From the NCBI GenBank assembly GCA_021792355.1, contig JAJYUV010000004.1:62001-126000 (forward strand): a stretch of DNA of 64,000 nucleotides, written 5' to 3'. Positions 23,499 to 32,481 of the stretch are shown here, piece after piece. The translations under genes and the position numbers were made by a program. Under the pieces are notes generated by a model. That model did not search any database and had not been told where the DNA came from. It worked only from the letters and a program-made list of their open reading frames with translations. The number at the start of each line of letters is the position of its first letter. Positions within the stretch are counted from its first letter, which is position 1. The DNA comes from Thermoplasmata archaeon. Lineage in GTDB: Archaea; Thermoplasmatota; Thermoplasmata; Thermoplasmatales; GCA-001856825.

Positions 23499-25436
23499 AT
23501 GGATGAGTTGGCTGAATGGATTAAGTCTAAAGGGATAAACACTACGAATGACATCAAGATACCTGAAAGGCTTGTTGACCAGGTCATTGGCCAGGACCAG
23601 GGTGTAGAGGTAATAAAGAGGGCTGCGAAACAGAAGAGACACGTAATCCTGATAGGCGAACCCGGTACCGGCAAGTCAATGCTGGCACAGTCGATGACAG
23701 ATTTCATTCCAAAGGAAGAACTAGAGGATATTCTGGTCTTCCATAATCCAGAAGACGCTAATCGTCCTAAAATTGTGACAGTCCCTGCTGGAAAGGGTAA
23801 GGAGATAACAAAGGACTACCAGAAGAGAGCAGATCAGGAGAAGACAGAGAGGCAGCGAAGCGTGAGGATATTGGTCATCTTCATAGTCATCATAGGGTTG
23901 ATCTTTTCATTCATAAATTATCCAACCACAAAAACGATCAATCCTGACCCGATATTCTTTGCTATAATGGCCGCGGCATTCCTGTACATTGCTCTGAACA
24001 TGGGACCTATAGCTAGGGAAGACAAGACTCTAGTCCCAAAGCTTCTCGTGGGGCATGACAAGGAAGACAAACCACCTTTTATAGACTCTACTGGAGCGCA
24101 GGCAGGTGCGTTACTGGGAGATGTGAGGCACGACCCGTTCCAATCTGGTGGGCTTGAGACGCCCGCACATCTCAGAGTGGAGGCTGGTAACATACACAAG
24201 GCAAACAAGGGTGTGCTCTTCATAGACGAAATAAATACACTCAGGATGGAGAGTCAGCAGAGTCTGCTGACTGCGATGCAGGAGAAGAAATACACAATCT
24301 CCGGACAGAGCGAGAGATCAGCAGGTGCACTGGTACAGACCGAAATGGTACCGTGTGATTTTATCTTGGTTGCTTCCGGGAACTTGGATGCCCTCCAGGG
24401 CATGCACCCGGCACTAAGGTCAAGGATCAGGGGTTATGGTTACGAAGTCTACATGAACACCCTAATGGACGATACGGAGGAGAATAGGGAAAAGGTGATG
24501 AGATTCGTCGGCCAGGAAGTCGCAAAGGACAAGAAGATCCCGCCATTCGACTATACCGGAATTGCCGAAGTGATAAGGGAAGCACAAAAGAGGGCGGGGA
24601 GAAAAGGAAAGATAACACTAAGGCTGAGGGAAATGGGTGGCCTGATTAGGATCGCAGGAGATCTTGCAGTTCAGGTAGCATCCAATGTCGTTACCAGCGA
24701 ACACGTTATAAAAGCAAAAGTGAAGGCCAGGCCGCTGGAGCAACAGATCGCAGATAAACACATAGAGGCGAATAAGAACTACAGGACATTCACGAACGAA
24801 GGATACTCGATTGGAATAGTCAATGGACTTGCTGTCTTCAGTGCTGGATCAGGGATGGCTGAATACTCTGGTATAGTCATGCCAGTTGCAGCAGAAGTCA
24901 CCCCCGCACAAGAGAAGGAGAGCGGAAAGGTCATAGCCACGGGAAAGCTTGGAGAGATTGCGAAGGAAGCAGTACAAAACGTATCTGCGGTAATAAAGAA
25001 ATACACTGGACAGGACATAGCGAACCACGACGTCCACATACAGTTCATCGGAAGTTATGAAGGAGTGGAGGGAGATTCCGCTAGCATCACCATTGCAACG
25101 GCAGTGGTTTCAGCTATGGAAGGGATTCCCGTAGACCAGTCGTATGCGATGACAGGCTCTCTATCAATTAGGGGTCAGGTTCTGCCAGTCGGAGGGGTAA
25201 CTGCAAAGGTTGAGGCCGCCATTGAGGCTGGTTTCAAGAACGTAATTGTCCCAGAAAGCAACAAGGGAGACATTGTGCTTGAGGAAACACAGAAAGCCAA
25301 GATACAGATTCACGTCGTGAAGACGATTAGCGATGTTCTGAATCTAGTTCTTGCGTCGACGAAATCAAAGACTTCTCTGCTTTCAAAGTTTGACTTTTCA
25401 GTGCCCACCGGCCAGGTGATGGCCAATCCCAGTTGA
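23499..25436 (+). CDS. lonB: Archaeal Lon protease (LonB, membrane-anchored)
   Basis: 645 residues, the archaeal Lon length. AAA+ domain: Walker A GEPGTGKS (53-60) and Walker B GVLFIDEIN. Between Walker A and B lie two membrane segments (about 123-139 and 152-167) that anchor the protein, as in other archaeal Lons. The protease domain has the Ser527-Lys570 dyad in GDSAS and GGVTAKVEAA; the 43-residue spacing equals that of E. coli Lon. It degrades unfolded and membrane proteins in an ATP-dependent manner. The 3' end contains the SD and first codons of the next gene. Confidence 0.95.
   Translation: MDELAEWIKSKGINTTNDIKIPERLVDQVIGQDQGVEVIKRAAKQKRHVILIGEPGTGKSMLAQSMTDFIPKEELEDILVFHNPEDANRPKIVTVPAGKGKEITKDYQKRADQEKTERQRSVRILVIFIVIIGLIFSFINYPTTKTINPDPIFFAIMAAAFLYIALNMGPIAREDKTLVPKLLVGHDKEDKPPFIDSTGAQAGALLGDVRHDPFQSGGLETPAHLRVEAGNIHKANKGVLFIDEINTLRMESQQSLLTAMQEKKYTISGQSERSAGALVQTEMVPCDFILVASGNLDALQGMHPALRSRIRGYGYEVYMNTLMDDTEENREKVMRFVGQEVAKDKKIPPFDYTGIAEVIREAQKRAGRKGKITLRLREMGGLIRIAGDLAVQVASNVVTSEHVIKAKVKARPLEQQIADKHIEANKNYRTFTNEGYSIGIVNGLAVFSAGSGMAEYSGIVMPVAAEVTPAQEKESGKVIATGKLGEIAKEAVQNVSAVIKKYTGQDIANHDVHIQFIGSYEGVEGDSASITIATAVVSAMEGIPVDQSYAMTGSLSIRGQVLPVGGVTAKVEAAIEAGFKNVIVPESNKGDIVLEETQKAKIQIHVVKTISDVLNLVLASTKSKTSLLSKFDFSVPTGQVMANPS
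25414..25420 (+). promoter_or_regulatory. Shine-Dalgarno site in the lon 3' end
   Basis: AGGTGAT inside the last codons of lon, five bases before ATC 25426. It has the same core (GGTGAT) and spacer length as the site before the AUU start of L13. Confidence 0.5.
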
Positions 25437-25830
25437 CCTTATCTACTATTTTTTAAACTCCTTTGATGAAAGAAAATCCAATAGTTTCACTGACTGCTCG
25501 CTAATCAGGGAAGACAGAATCCTCGGTAACCGACACCTGAATGTTGCAATAAAATACGCTCAAGAAAATTCTGATAGCGGGCGAATGATAAGCAAGTCTC
25601 TCTGGAACGAGATATTGCTCTACGTCTCGCTACAGAGACAGGTGCATAAAGCTTTTGACCTGGTAGGAGTGAAGAATTACTCAGGAACTGTGGTGAAGGT
25701 TGAACGGGGCAACGGACAAAGAAGAACTCCAGAAATATCAGAGAGTCAAGAGAAAAAGAACTTCTGGGGGGTTAAATCGACAGAGGAACTTCTAGAAAAG
25801 ATGGCTGTATTTCACGTAGACAATTACTGA
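25426..25830 (+). CDS. KEOPS subunit Cgi121-like protein, apparent AUC start
   Basis: The C-terminal part from ATG 25585 (81 residues) looks like Cgi121: ISKSLWNEILLYVSLQRQVHKAF. In-frame conserved sequence continues upstream (RILGNRHLNVAIKYAQ), so 25585 is not the start. The frame is open back to 25420 without ATG, GTG or TTG. An AGGTGAT SD (25414-25420) is followed by a five-base spacer and ATC at 25426, giving 134 residues, normal for Cgi121. Cgi121 binds the CCA end of tRNA and is needed for t6A synthesis by KEOPS. Alternatives: +1 frameshifting from lon near CCC-AGT-TGA, or a sequence error. Other KEOPS genes are not in the window. Confidence 0.72.
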   Translation: MPVDLIYYFLNSFDERKSNSFTDCSLIREDRILGNRHLNVAIKYAQENSDSGRMISKSLWNEILLYVSLQRQVHKAFDLVGVKNYSGTVVKVERGNGQRRTPEISESQEKKNFWGVKSTEELLEKMAVFHVDNY

Positions 25831-26064
25831 CATATTTATTGGAACTTAAATGGGCTGGTTCTACTCTCTGAAGATCATAGATCCCTTCTTGGCCCCTGCA
25901 TTTTACAGTCTACACCAAAGTGGGTAAGATTTTTTGTTCTTTCTCTGCCAAATATTATCCCCTTCTTTGATCTCCTACGGAGGCATCTCCACTCTTGTCA
26001 GGAACACCTTGCCACATGTTTTTATAGCTTCTCCAGATACCTTTCGCACTACGCAGGAATCTAA

Positions 26065-29000
26065 ATGATAATAAGAGGTAATAATGAGTACGATTTGGAG
26101 CAATATCTCGATCCTCTGGTGTTGGAATGGTTCACCTCCAAGTACAACAACGCCACCACGGCCCAGAAGATTGGAATTCCTCTTATTCACCAGAGGAAGA
26201 ACGTCCTGATATCCTCTCCAACAGGGACGGGTAAAACCCTGTCAGGATTCCTGGTCACGATAAACGAACTGTTCCTTCTTGCCAAAGAGAACAAACTCGA
26301 GGACAAGATATACTGCGTTTACGTATCTCCGCTCAAGGCCCTCGCAAACGATATTCATAGGAATCTTGAGGTTCCGCTAGAAGAGATACGGAACATGGCT
26401 GAGACGAAGGGTATTCATATACCGAAGATAAGGGTCGGAGTAAGGTCGGGAGACACAAGCCAGTATGTCAGGCAGAAAATGAACAAGACTCCGCCACACA
26501 TCTTCATCACGACACCCGAATCACTTGCACTTGCGTTATTCTCCCCCAAGTTCAAAGAGAGATTCAGGGGGGTGGAATTCCTGATAATCGATGAGATTCA
26601 CGATTTGGCCTCCAACAAGAGGGGTGAACTGCTTAGCCTCATAGTGGAATTCCTTCATCACAACACTGGTTCCATAACCAGAATAGGGCTCTCGGCAACG
26701 ACAGAGCCCATAGATGAGCTCGCGAAGTTCCTGGTGGGAGATGTTGACCGGACTGACGTGCACATAGTTGAGGCAGAATCTAACAAGAATCTTGATATGC
26801 GAGTGGTCTGTCCTGTATCCGATCTTTTTTCTGCACCTCAGGAGCAGATTAATGAGAGAACATACGACATAATAGAATCCATGGTCAAGGAGCACACCAC
26901 TACACTAGTTTTCACCAATACCAGGAGCGGTGCGGAGAGAGTATCATCAAAACTCATCGAGAGGGGAATTCTGGACCTTGAAGCCCATCATTCCAGTCTC
27001 TCAAAGGAATCAAGATTCAATGTGGAAGAGAAGCTGAAGAGGGGGGAACTGAAGTGTGCAGTATCATCCACCTCCTTAGAACTTGGAATCGACATCGGAA
27101 GCATCGACCTTGTCGTCCAGGTTGGATCACCCAAGGGAATCGCAAAAGGGCTCCAGCGAGTGGGCAGGTCTGGGCATTCCGTGTTCGCAACGGCCAAGGG
27201 ACGGATAATTCCGATGGACATAGACGACCTGGTCGAATCCCTGGTACTGGTAAGGGAAGCAAGGGCAAAGAAGCTTGACCGTATCAGCATACCGCGGAAC
27301 TCCCTGGATGTTTTAAGCCAGTTCATAGCAGGTATCTCACTCGAGAAGAAATGGTTGGAATCCGAAGCTCTAGAAATAGTAAGGAAGACCTACTGCTACA
27401 GGGACCTCAGCGAGAGCGACTTTGTGAACGTTCTGAACTATCTCTCAGGAGGGTTTGAGGAGGGAAACGTTTATTCCAAGATATGGTGGGACAAGAAAGA
27501 GCATACCTTCGGGAGGAAAAAGAGTACAAGACTGATCTATTTCACGAACGCAGGGACCATACCTGAGGAAGCCGACTATGATGCGTTTTCTGTAGATAAC
27601 AGGCACCTCGGATCCCTCTCGGAGAAATTTGTCGAGAAGCTTCATAGAGGCGATATTTTCGTCCTTGGAGCGAGGACATACGAATTCCTCAGGATGCGTG
27701 GAAACAAGGTATTCATCAAGGATGCATCTGGAAGAAAACCGACGGTTCCATCGTGGGTCGGTGAAATGCTCCCGAGGACCTTTGATTTATCTATAGAAGT
27801 GGGCAAATTCAGGAAGGAGCTAGCTGAGAGGATGAAGCAGGGCAGTGCGGAAGAATTCCTGAAGAATGAATACTATGCCGATGACAATAGCGTGAGGAGC
27901 GTTATCTCATACATTTCAAATCAGATGGAATACGGAATACCGACGAATGATAATCTCCTGATAGAAGGCTATATCGACAAGGCGAGCCAGTTTTCTGTCA
28001 TTTTCCACTTCGCGTTCGGTAGACGGGTCAACGATGCACTCAGCAGGATAATAGCCTTCAACATATCAAAGAACTTCTCAGTCAATTCCAGAATATCTCT
28101 CACAGACGATGGCTTCATGCTCACATTCAACAGGAGAATTGAAATCGCAAAGATCAAGGATCTTATCCAGACAATCAGGATAGGCGGGTCCCTGAGAAAT
28201 GCGGTCAAATCGACGGAACTCTTCAAGCAACGATTCAGGCACTGCGCAACACGTTCGTTCATGGTACTAAGGAGATATAGGGGAAGAGAGGTATCAGTCG
28301 CGAGACAGCAACTGAGGAGTGAAAGAGTCCTGAACATACTCTTCTCAATGGAGAACTTCCCGATCATTGAGGAGACGTTCAGGGAGATAGAGGGGATCGT
28401 GATGGACCTGGACAACTCCGAGAAGATACTGAAATCAATACGGGACGGAGAGATTAAGGTAGAATCTCGAGACTATACGAGGTATCCGAGTCCGTTTGGA
28501 TTTGGGATCATATCAACTGGTATTACGGACGTCGTCCTCATGGAGGACAAGAGTGCTATCATAAGGGAACTGCAGGAAGCGCTACTGGCCAAGATGGGCT
28601 TAGAAGGAAGCTCCGAAGTAGATATAGAGTCCCTGATGAATTACCAAGAATCGAAACAGCTAATAGACCAGAACGGAGGGCTACTAGATTTCCTTGCGAA
28701 GGCAGGGTTTGCGGATCTCTACTCATCGGTTTCGTTTTCTCCTCTTAAAAAGGTGGATGATCAGGATGCTTATTTCGGGGAACTGTCTGGATATCTCCAG
28801 AACGGAGAGATTGTTCCAGTATTCACGGGGAAGACCACATATACGCTCAAGGAAAACGTTCCGTATCTTGCATCAGTGTTCATGCAGGAGAGCGAACGCA
28901 CTATCAATTTCAATGATGGAGAGAGCACAAACACGATAGCCAAGAACAACTCTCTCGATCCTGGCTCAACGGTGATAGCGCTGAGAAAGATGGAAAGGGC

Positions 29001-31161
29001 CTACAGTGCATATTTTCTCAAGCACGGAAACAGGGTCAAGTGGTACAACAGGTCGGTTACAAAAGCAGACAAGGTAGAATCTGTCAAGAAGGTGGTCGTG
29101 TGGCTCCTATGGCAGAACGGTCCGCTCACTTTCAACGAGATCGTGGACAGGATAGGACAGATGAACGAACTCGAAGAGGTGATCGAGGAGCTTACAAACA
29201 ACAAGATCATCGTTTCTGGCAGGTTCTTCCCAAAGAAGGATAGGCAGTACATACTCACGGAAGACCTCAAGAAATTAAGGACCACTGATGAGATAGAGAT
29301 AGGAAAAATCAGACTTAACAGAACTCTTGAAAAGATTGGAGAGAACTATTTTGATAGCTATCTGGTCGCGAATGACCCGAACTCGCTGGTCATAAGAGGC
29401 TACCCTGCTCAGCAGATGCAAGCAAAGGGAATCGTGTATGGCCACTTCGCAGGATCCATCAAAGGGTATTTCGACGAAAAGTATCTTCCTCAGCTGATTT
29501 ACTTGAACAGGACTGAGAGCCTGGGTAAAGAGGAAAAGGACGTTCTTGAACTGATAAAGAAGGGAAAATATGGTGCGGAAGACGTTGAGGAGAAGACGCT
29601 GGAGAAACTGGTCAAGAACAACTACGTCGTACTGAAAGATGGGAAGCTTTTGAGAGTGAGCGTGGATCCAGAAGAACCGATCGGGCTTTTAGAAAGGTTC
29701 GTTGCCACCTATGGGCCATTGAGTATAGAAGAGATTGTGCAGATATTTGGCCCGATGGTCAGGAAGTCAATCGGCAAGGTCAATGTCAAGAAGATGGTCA
29801 GTGGTCATTCGACTTATCTATATACCGACCTGACATTCTCAAAACAGAGAGCAGTCATAAGCACCAAAGACCCACTCTTTTTGGTCAACAGAGACAGGAT
29901 CGAAGGTGAAACAGGAGAAGGGATGACTTACTTCCTGCTGGAAGATGGAACTGTGAAGCTCGGGGTAGAGACTGCGACGCAGAACGGAATACTGGAGATC
30001 TTCGAGATCACGGGGGACTACTCGAGTAACTTCGATCAAGTTATGGAGGTGATAAACGAGATTTCCAGGGTGGAAAGGTTCGATTCACTAGTCATAAGGA
30101 AGATAACCTTCCCCGTACCAGACAGGGAGAAGATGGAGAGCATCGGGTATTCCATGATAAGGAATTTCATGGTTAACGGAACAACGGTAGAGGACCTGTC
30201 CATGGAAGAGGATCAGATGATTCACTACCTTGTCAGAAAGCATCATCTTTTCAATGGGTACAAGTATCCAGATCCAGTGGTCGCTCTTGACTCAATACTT
30301 GGATACAAGGGTAACTTTGAGCTCATGATGAAGAGCGACAGAAGTATAGATCTGGACAAACTTGTAATGAGCAATCTTGCGGTGCAGGGGTATCTTGTTG
30401 ACGGCTCTCAGGGGTACCTGAGCAAGGAGGGCGTTGCACTCCTGGCATCAGTAAAATACAACTCCCTCAGTGATAATGCAAAGAAGCTTTACGAGATCAT
30501 AAAGAAGATGCCTTCCTTGTCCAGAGAATCCATAGTGGAGCGCTCCTGTTTCACCATTAATCAGACGCTCAACTACCTGAACGAGATGTTCAAGAAGTGC
30601 ATAATATACAAGGACAACAAGGGGAGGTACCAACTTACTCCAATTGCGAATAACAGCACCGAGGCTATGGACAGAATCACAAAGGAACTTGGAATATTTA
30701 ACGGCAGAATTCTCTCATCAATTCTCGGTAATTCTCTGAACGGTAACTTCGTGTCGAACTACCTTTCTGAAGGGATCAAGGATGGCAAATTCAAGAGGAT
30801 ATTCCCGCTGAAGTCCAGAGACGAAATGATGTACAGTTGGAAGTACGAAAACTTCTCTCCACCGTCCAAGAGCGAGGATGTGGTTCTTCTCCCCAGGACG
30901 CTTGCAATGGAACACATCTCCCTTATACTCGGATGGAAACCGCAGGGAAAGATGGTGCTTCTGAGGGACGGCTACGACCCGATATTCTTCAAGGGAAAGA
31001 GGTCAGGAAACAAGCTTTCCATAACCACTGAACTGAGAGACGAGACGAAGAAGAGAATATCGAAGTACCTGCAGGCAATAAACATAAAGCTCGAGAGACC
31101 AGAGAGCGATGAAGTCACTGAAAAATGGTACGAGCAGATGATTCCAAAGAAATACAAATGA
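26065..31161 (+). CDS. lhr: Lhr-type superfamily 2 helicase, very long
   Basis: 1698 residues. Helicase core: motif I SPTGTGKT (51-58), Ia SPLKALAND, II DEIH, III LSATT, and VI QRVGRSGH near residue 365, followed by the winged helix and beta-barrel regions of Lhr-Core (to about 870). The remaining 800 residues contain repeated winged-helix-like segments such as LLWQNGPLTFNEIVDRIG and YGPLSIEEIVQIFG, resembling the Lhr C-terminal (AlkZ-like) part of bacterial long Lhr. It is a 3'-5' helicase probably acting in DNA repair or replication restart. A TATA box TTTTTATAG (26017-26025) precedes it, with a short leader and AGGA SD. It is exactly adjacent to the convergent purE stop. Confidence 0.9.
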   Translation: MIIRGNNEYDLEQYLDPLVLEWFTSKYNNATTAQKIGIPLIHQRKNVLISSPTGTGKTLSGFLVTINELFLLAKENKLEDKIYCVYVSPLKALANDIHRNLEVPLEEIRNMAETKGIHIPKIRVGVRSGDTSQYVRQKMNKTPPHIFITTPESLALALFSPKFKERFRGVEFLIIDEIHDLASNKRGELLSLIVEFLHHNTGSITRIGLSATTEPIDELAKFLVGDVDRTDVHIVEAESNKNLDMRVVCPVSDLFSAPQEQINERTYDIIESMVKEHTTTLVFTNTRSGAERVSSKLIERGILDLEAHHSSLSKESRFNVEEKLKRGELKCAVSSTSLELGIDIGSIDLVVQVGSPKGIAKGLQRVGRSGHSVFATAKGRIIPMDIDDLVESLVLVREARAKKLDRISIPRNSLDVLSQFIAGISLEKKWLESEALEIVRKTYCYRDLSESDFVNVLNYLSGGFEEGNVYSKIWWDKKEHTFGRKKSTRLIYFTNAGTIPEEADYDAFSVDNRHLGSLSEKFVEKLHRGDIFVLGARTYEFLRMRGNKVFIKDASGRKPTVPSWVGEMLPRTFDLSIEVGKFRKELAERMKQGSAEEFLKNEYYADDNSVRSVISYISNQMEYGIPTNDNLLIEGYIDKASQFSVIFHFAFGRRVNDALSRIIAFNISKNFSVNSRISLTDDGFMLTFNRRIEIAKIKDLIQTIRIGGSLRNAVKSTELFKQRFRHCATRSFMVLRRYRGREVSVARQQLRSERVLNILFSMENFPIIEETFREIEGIVMDLDNSEKILKSIRDGEIKVESRDYTRYPSPFGFGIISTGITDVVLMEDKSAIIRELQEALLAKMGLEGSSEVDIESLMNYQESKQLIDQNGGLLDFLAKAGFADLYSSVSFSPLKKVDDQDAYFGELSGYLQNGEIVPVFTGKTTYTLKENVPYLASVFMQESERTINFNDGESTNTIAKNNSLDPGSTVIALRKMERAYSAYFLKHGNRVKWYNRSVTKADKVESVKKVVVWLLWQNGPLTFNEIVDRIGQMNELEEVIEELTNNKIIVSGRFFPKKDRQYILTEDLKKLRTTDEIEIGKIRLNRTLEKIGENYFDSYLVANDPNSLVIRGYPAQQMQAKGIVYGHFAGSIKGYFDEKYLPQLIYLNRTESLGKEEKDVLELIKKGKYGAEDVEEKTLEKLVKNNYVVLKDGKLLRVSVDPEEPIGLLERFVATYGPLSIEEIVQIFGPMVRKSIGKVNVKKMVSGHSTYLYTDLTFSKQRAVISTKDPLFLVNRDRIEGETGEGMTYFLLEDGTVKLGVETATQNGILEIFEITGDYSSNFDQVMEVINEISRVERFDSLVIRKITFPVPDREKMESIGYSMIRNFMVNGTTVEDLSMEEDQMIHYLVRKHHLFNGYKYPDPVVALDSILGYKGNFELMMKSDRSIDLDKLVMSNLAVQGYLVDGSQGYLSKEGVALLASVKYNSLSDNAKKLYEIIKKMPSLSRESIVERSCFTINQTLNYLNEMFKKCIIYKDNKGRYQLTPIANNSTEAMDRITKELGIFNGRILSSILGNSLNGNFVSNYLSEGIKDGKFKRIFPLKSRDEMMYSWKYENFSPPSKSEDVVLLPRTLAMEHISLILGWKPQGKMVLLRDGYDPIFFKGKRSGNKLSITTELRDETKKRISKYLQAINIKLERPESDEVTEKWYEQMIPKKYK

Positions 31162-31647
31162 TCAGAGAATCAGCTGTTTCTCGGCTGCTTCCTTCTTCTG
31201 TTTCTTGATGAACTCTTCTAGCTTTTTTCTCACATCGTCGTCAAAAAGCGCGATCATTCTTACAGCAAGGAGGGCAGCATTCTTGGAAGCATTTATTCCC
31301 ACCGTCGCAACCGGTACCCCCGGAGGCATCTGAACTATGCTTAGCAGAGAGTCTAGGCCGTTGAGGCTCCTGCCCATTATAGGCACGCCTATCACAGGCA
31401 ACTCGGTCATAGCAGCTATCATTCCGGGCAGTGCGGCTGCTCCTCCTGCACCGGCTATCACGACGTCTGTCCCAGATTTCTTCAGGTTTGAGCAGTATTC
31501 TATAAGTCTCTCTGGAGACCTGTGTGCAGAGTATACTCCGTAGTCCACGGATATCCCAAATTCTTTTAGAGACGTTATTGCATCCTTCATTACATCCAAA
31601 TCGCTTGTACTACCCATCACAACTGAGACCTTTCTCATTCTATTCAT
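31162..31647 (-). CDS. purE: N5-CAIR mutase (PurE)
   Basis: 161 residues from ATG 31647: VSVVMGSTSDLDVM, YSAHRSPERL, GAGGAAALPGMIAA and VPIMGRSLNGLDSLLSIVQMPPGVPVATVGI are the PurE core, including the substrate-binding SDLD and the catalytic His of SAHRSP. It rearranges N5-CAIR to CAIR in purine synthesis. Three ATGs lie close together (31659, 31647, 31638). The TATA box (31667-31674) is 24-26 bases before 31647, so a leaderless start there is likely; the longer ORF to 31725 runs through the promoter. PurK is not in the window. Confidence 0.93.
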   Translation of the reverse strand: MNRMRKVSVVMGSTSDLDVMKDAITSLKEFGISVDYGVYSAHRSPERLIEYCSNLKKSGTDVVIAGAGGAAALPGMIAAMTELPVIGVPIMGRSLNGLDSLLSIVQMPPGVPVATVGINASKNAALLAVRMIALFDDDVRKKLEEFIKKQKKEAAEKQLIL

Positions 31648-31666
31648 TAGGTTAAACATTGTAGGA

Positions 31667-31674
31667 ATATATAT
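31667..31674 (-). promoter_or_regulatory. TATA box of purE
   Basis: TATATAT-type tract centred at 31671 on the minus strand, about 25 bases before ATG 31647. Confidence 0.6.
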
Positions 31675-31956
31675 GTAACCCGTTCGTGGATGAGCTAAAA
31701 ACGGTCGTTCGTTCTTAGTCGACATCTATACTTTCCACAGGAATACCATTTGTTCGTTGATTCATTGTTGTACTCACAGATTTATATTAACGTTCCCTTC
31801 GATCTTTTCCAGCATTTCATTCCACACGTTTGAAAATCAAGATACTTAACCGAGAAATTCAGCATCCGATGCAACAAAAAGGCCTAAAGAATCAGCATCT
31901 TATTGATAATAGGGAAATGACAAAAAATATGAATATCCTGTTAACATTTTTTATAG

Positions 31957-32253
31957 ATGGTAACGAAGGAAGAGGTGTATGAAGTGCTGAAGACGGTCAG
32001 CGATCCGGAGATAGGAGTTGATATAGTGAATCTGGGGCTGATTTACAACCTGGACATCGATAACGATAAAGTTAGCATCAGAATGACCATGACAGCTCCA
32101 AGCTGTCCAGTAACAGATTGGATTCTGGTAGAGGCACAAAAAAGAGTGGAAGAGCTACCAGGGGTAAAGGAATGCGATATAGAGCTTGTATGGGAGCCGC
32201 AGTGGAACCTCGATATGATCTCGGACGAGGCCAGAAAAATGCTCAACATGTAA
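31957..32253 (+). CDS. MIP18/SufT-family (DUF59) iron-sulfur cluster assembly factor
   Basis: 98 residues: VYEVLKTVSDPEIGVDIVNLGLIY is the DUF59 opening with the conserved DPE and NLGLI, and MTAPSCPVTDWI contains the conserved Cys of MIP18/PaaD/SufT proteins. These proteins help assemble or deliver Fe-S clusters to targets. It stands alone with its own AT-rich promoter and is convergent with dnaG. An apbC/Nbp35-type partner is not visible here. Confidence 0.9.
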   Translation: MVTKEEVYEVLKTVSDPEIGVDIVNLGLIYNLDIDNDKVSIRMTMTAPSCPVTDWILVEAQKRVEELPGVKECDIELVWEPQWNLDMISDEARKMLNM

Positions 32254-32419
32254 TCATGGTGACCAAGACATAACTCTCCATTCTCACTAAAACGATTGAT
32301 CATTCATTTCTAAAAGTGTTCAAGGGTTCGACGGATAAAGAGCCCGCTTACCTCATAGGCATAATTGTTTTTGAATTCTAAGTCAGTTCCTTGAAAAATG
32401 ATAACAGAAAAAAGAGACG

Positions 32420-32453
32420 AATTCCCAACAACTTGGATCTGTTGTTGGAAATT
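32420..32453. repeat. Hairpin between convergent MIP18-type and dnaG genes
   Basis: CCAACAAC (32425-32432) and GTTGTTGG (32441-32448) form a perfect 8-bp stem with an 8-base loop. After one mismatch it extends by four A-T pairs (AATT/AATT), giving a stem of about 13 positions. It lies downstream of both convergent genes, 29 bases from the dnaG stop, and may be a terminator or an mRNA 3'-end stabiliser. Confidence 0.45.
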
Positions 32454-32481
32454 CACCGCGACTTAATTATGATACTACTAA

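Noticed and set aside
25585..25587. ATG 25585 as the start of an 81-residue protein
   Set aside because: Conserved Cgi121-like sequence continues upstream in frame, so this ATG is internal.
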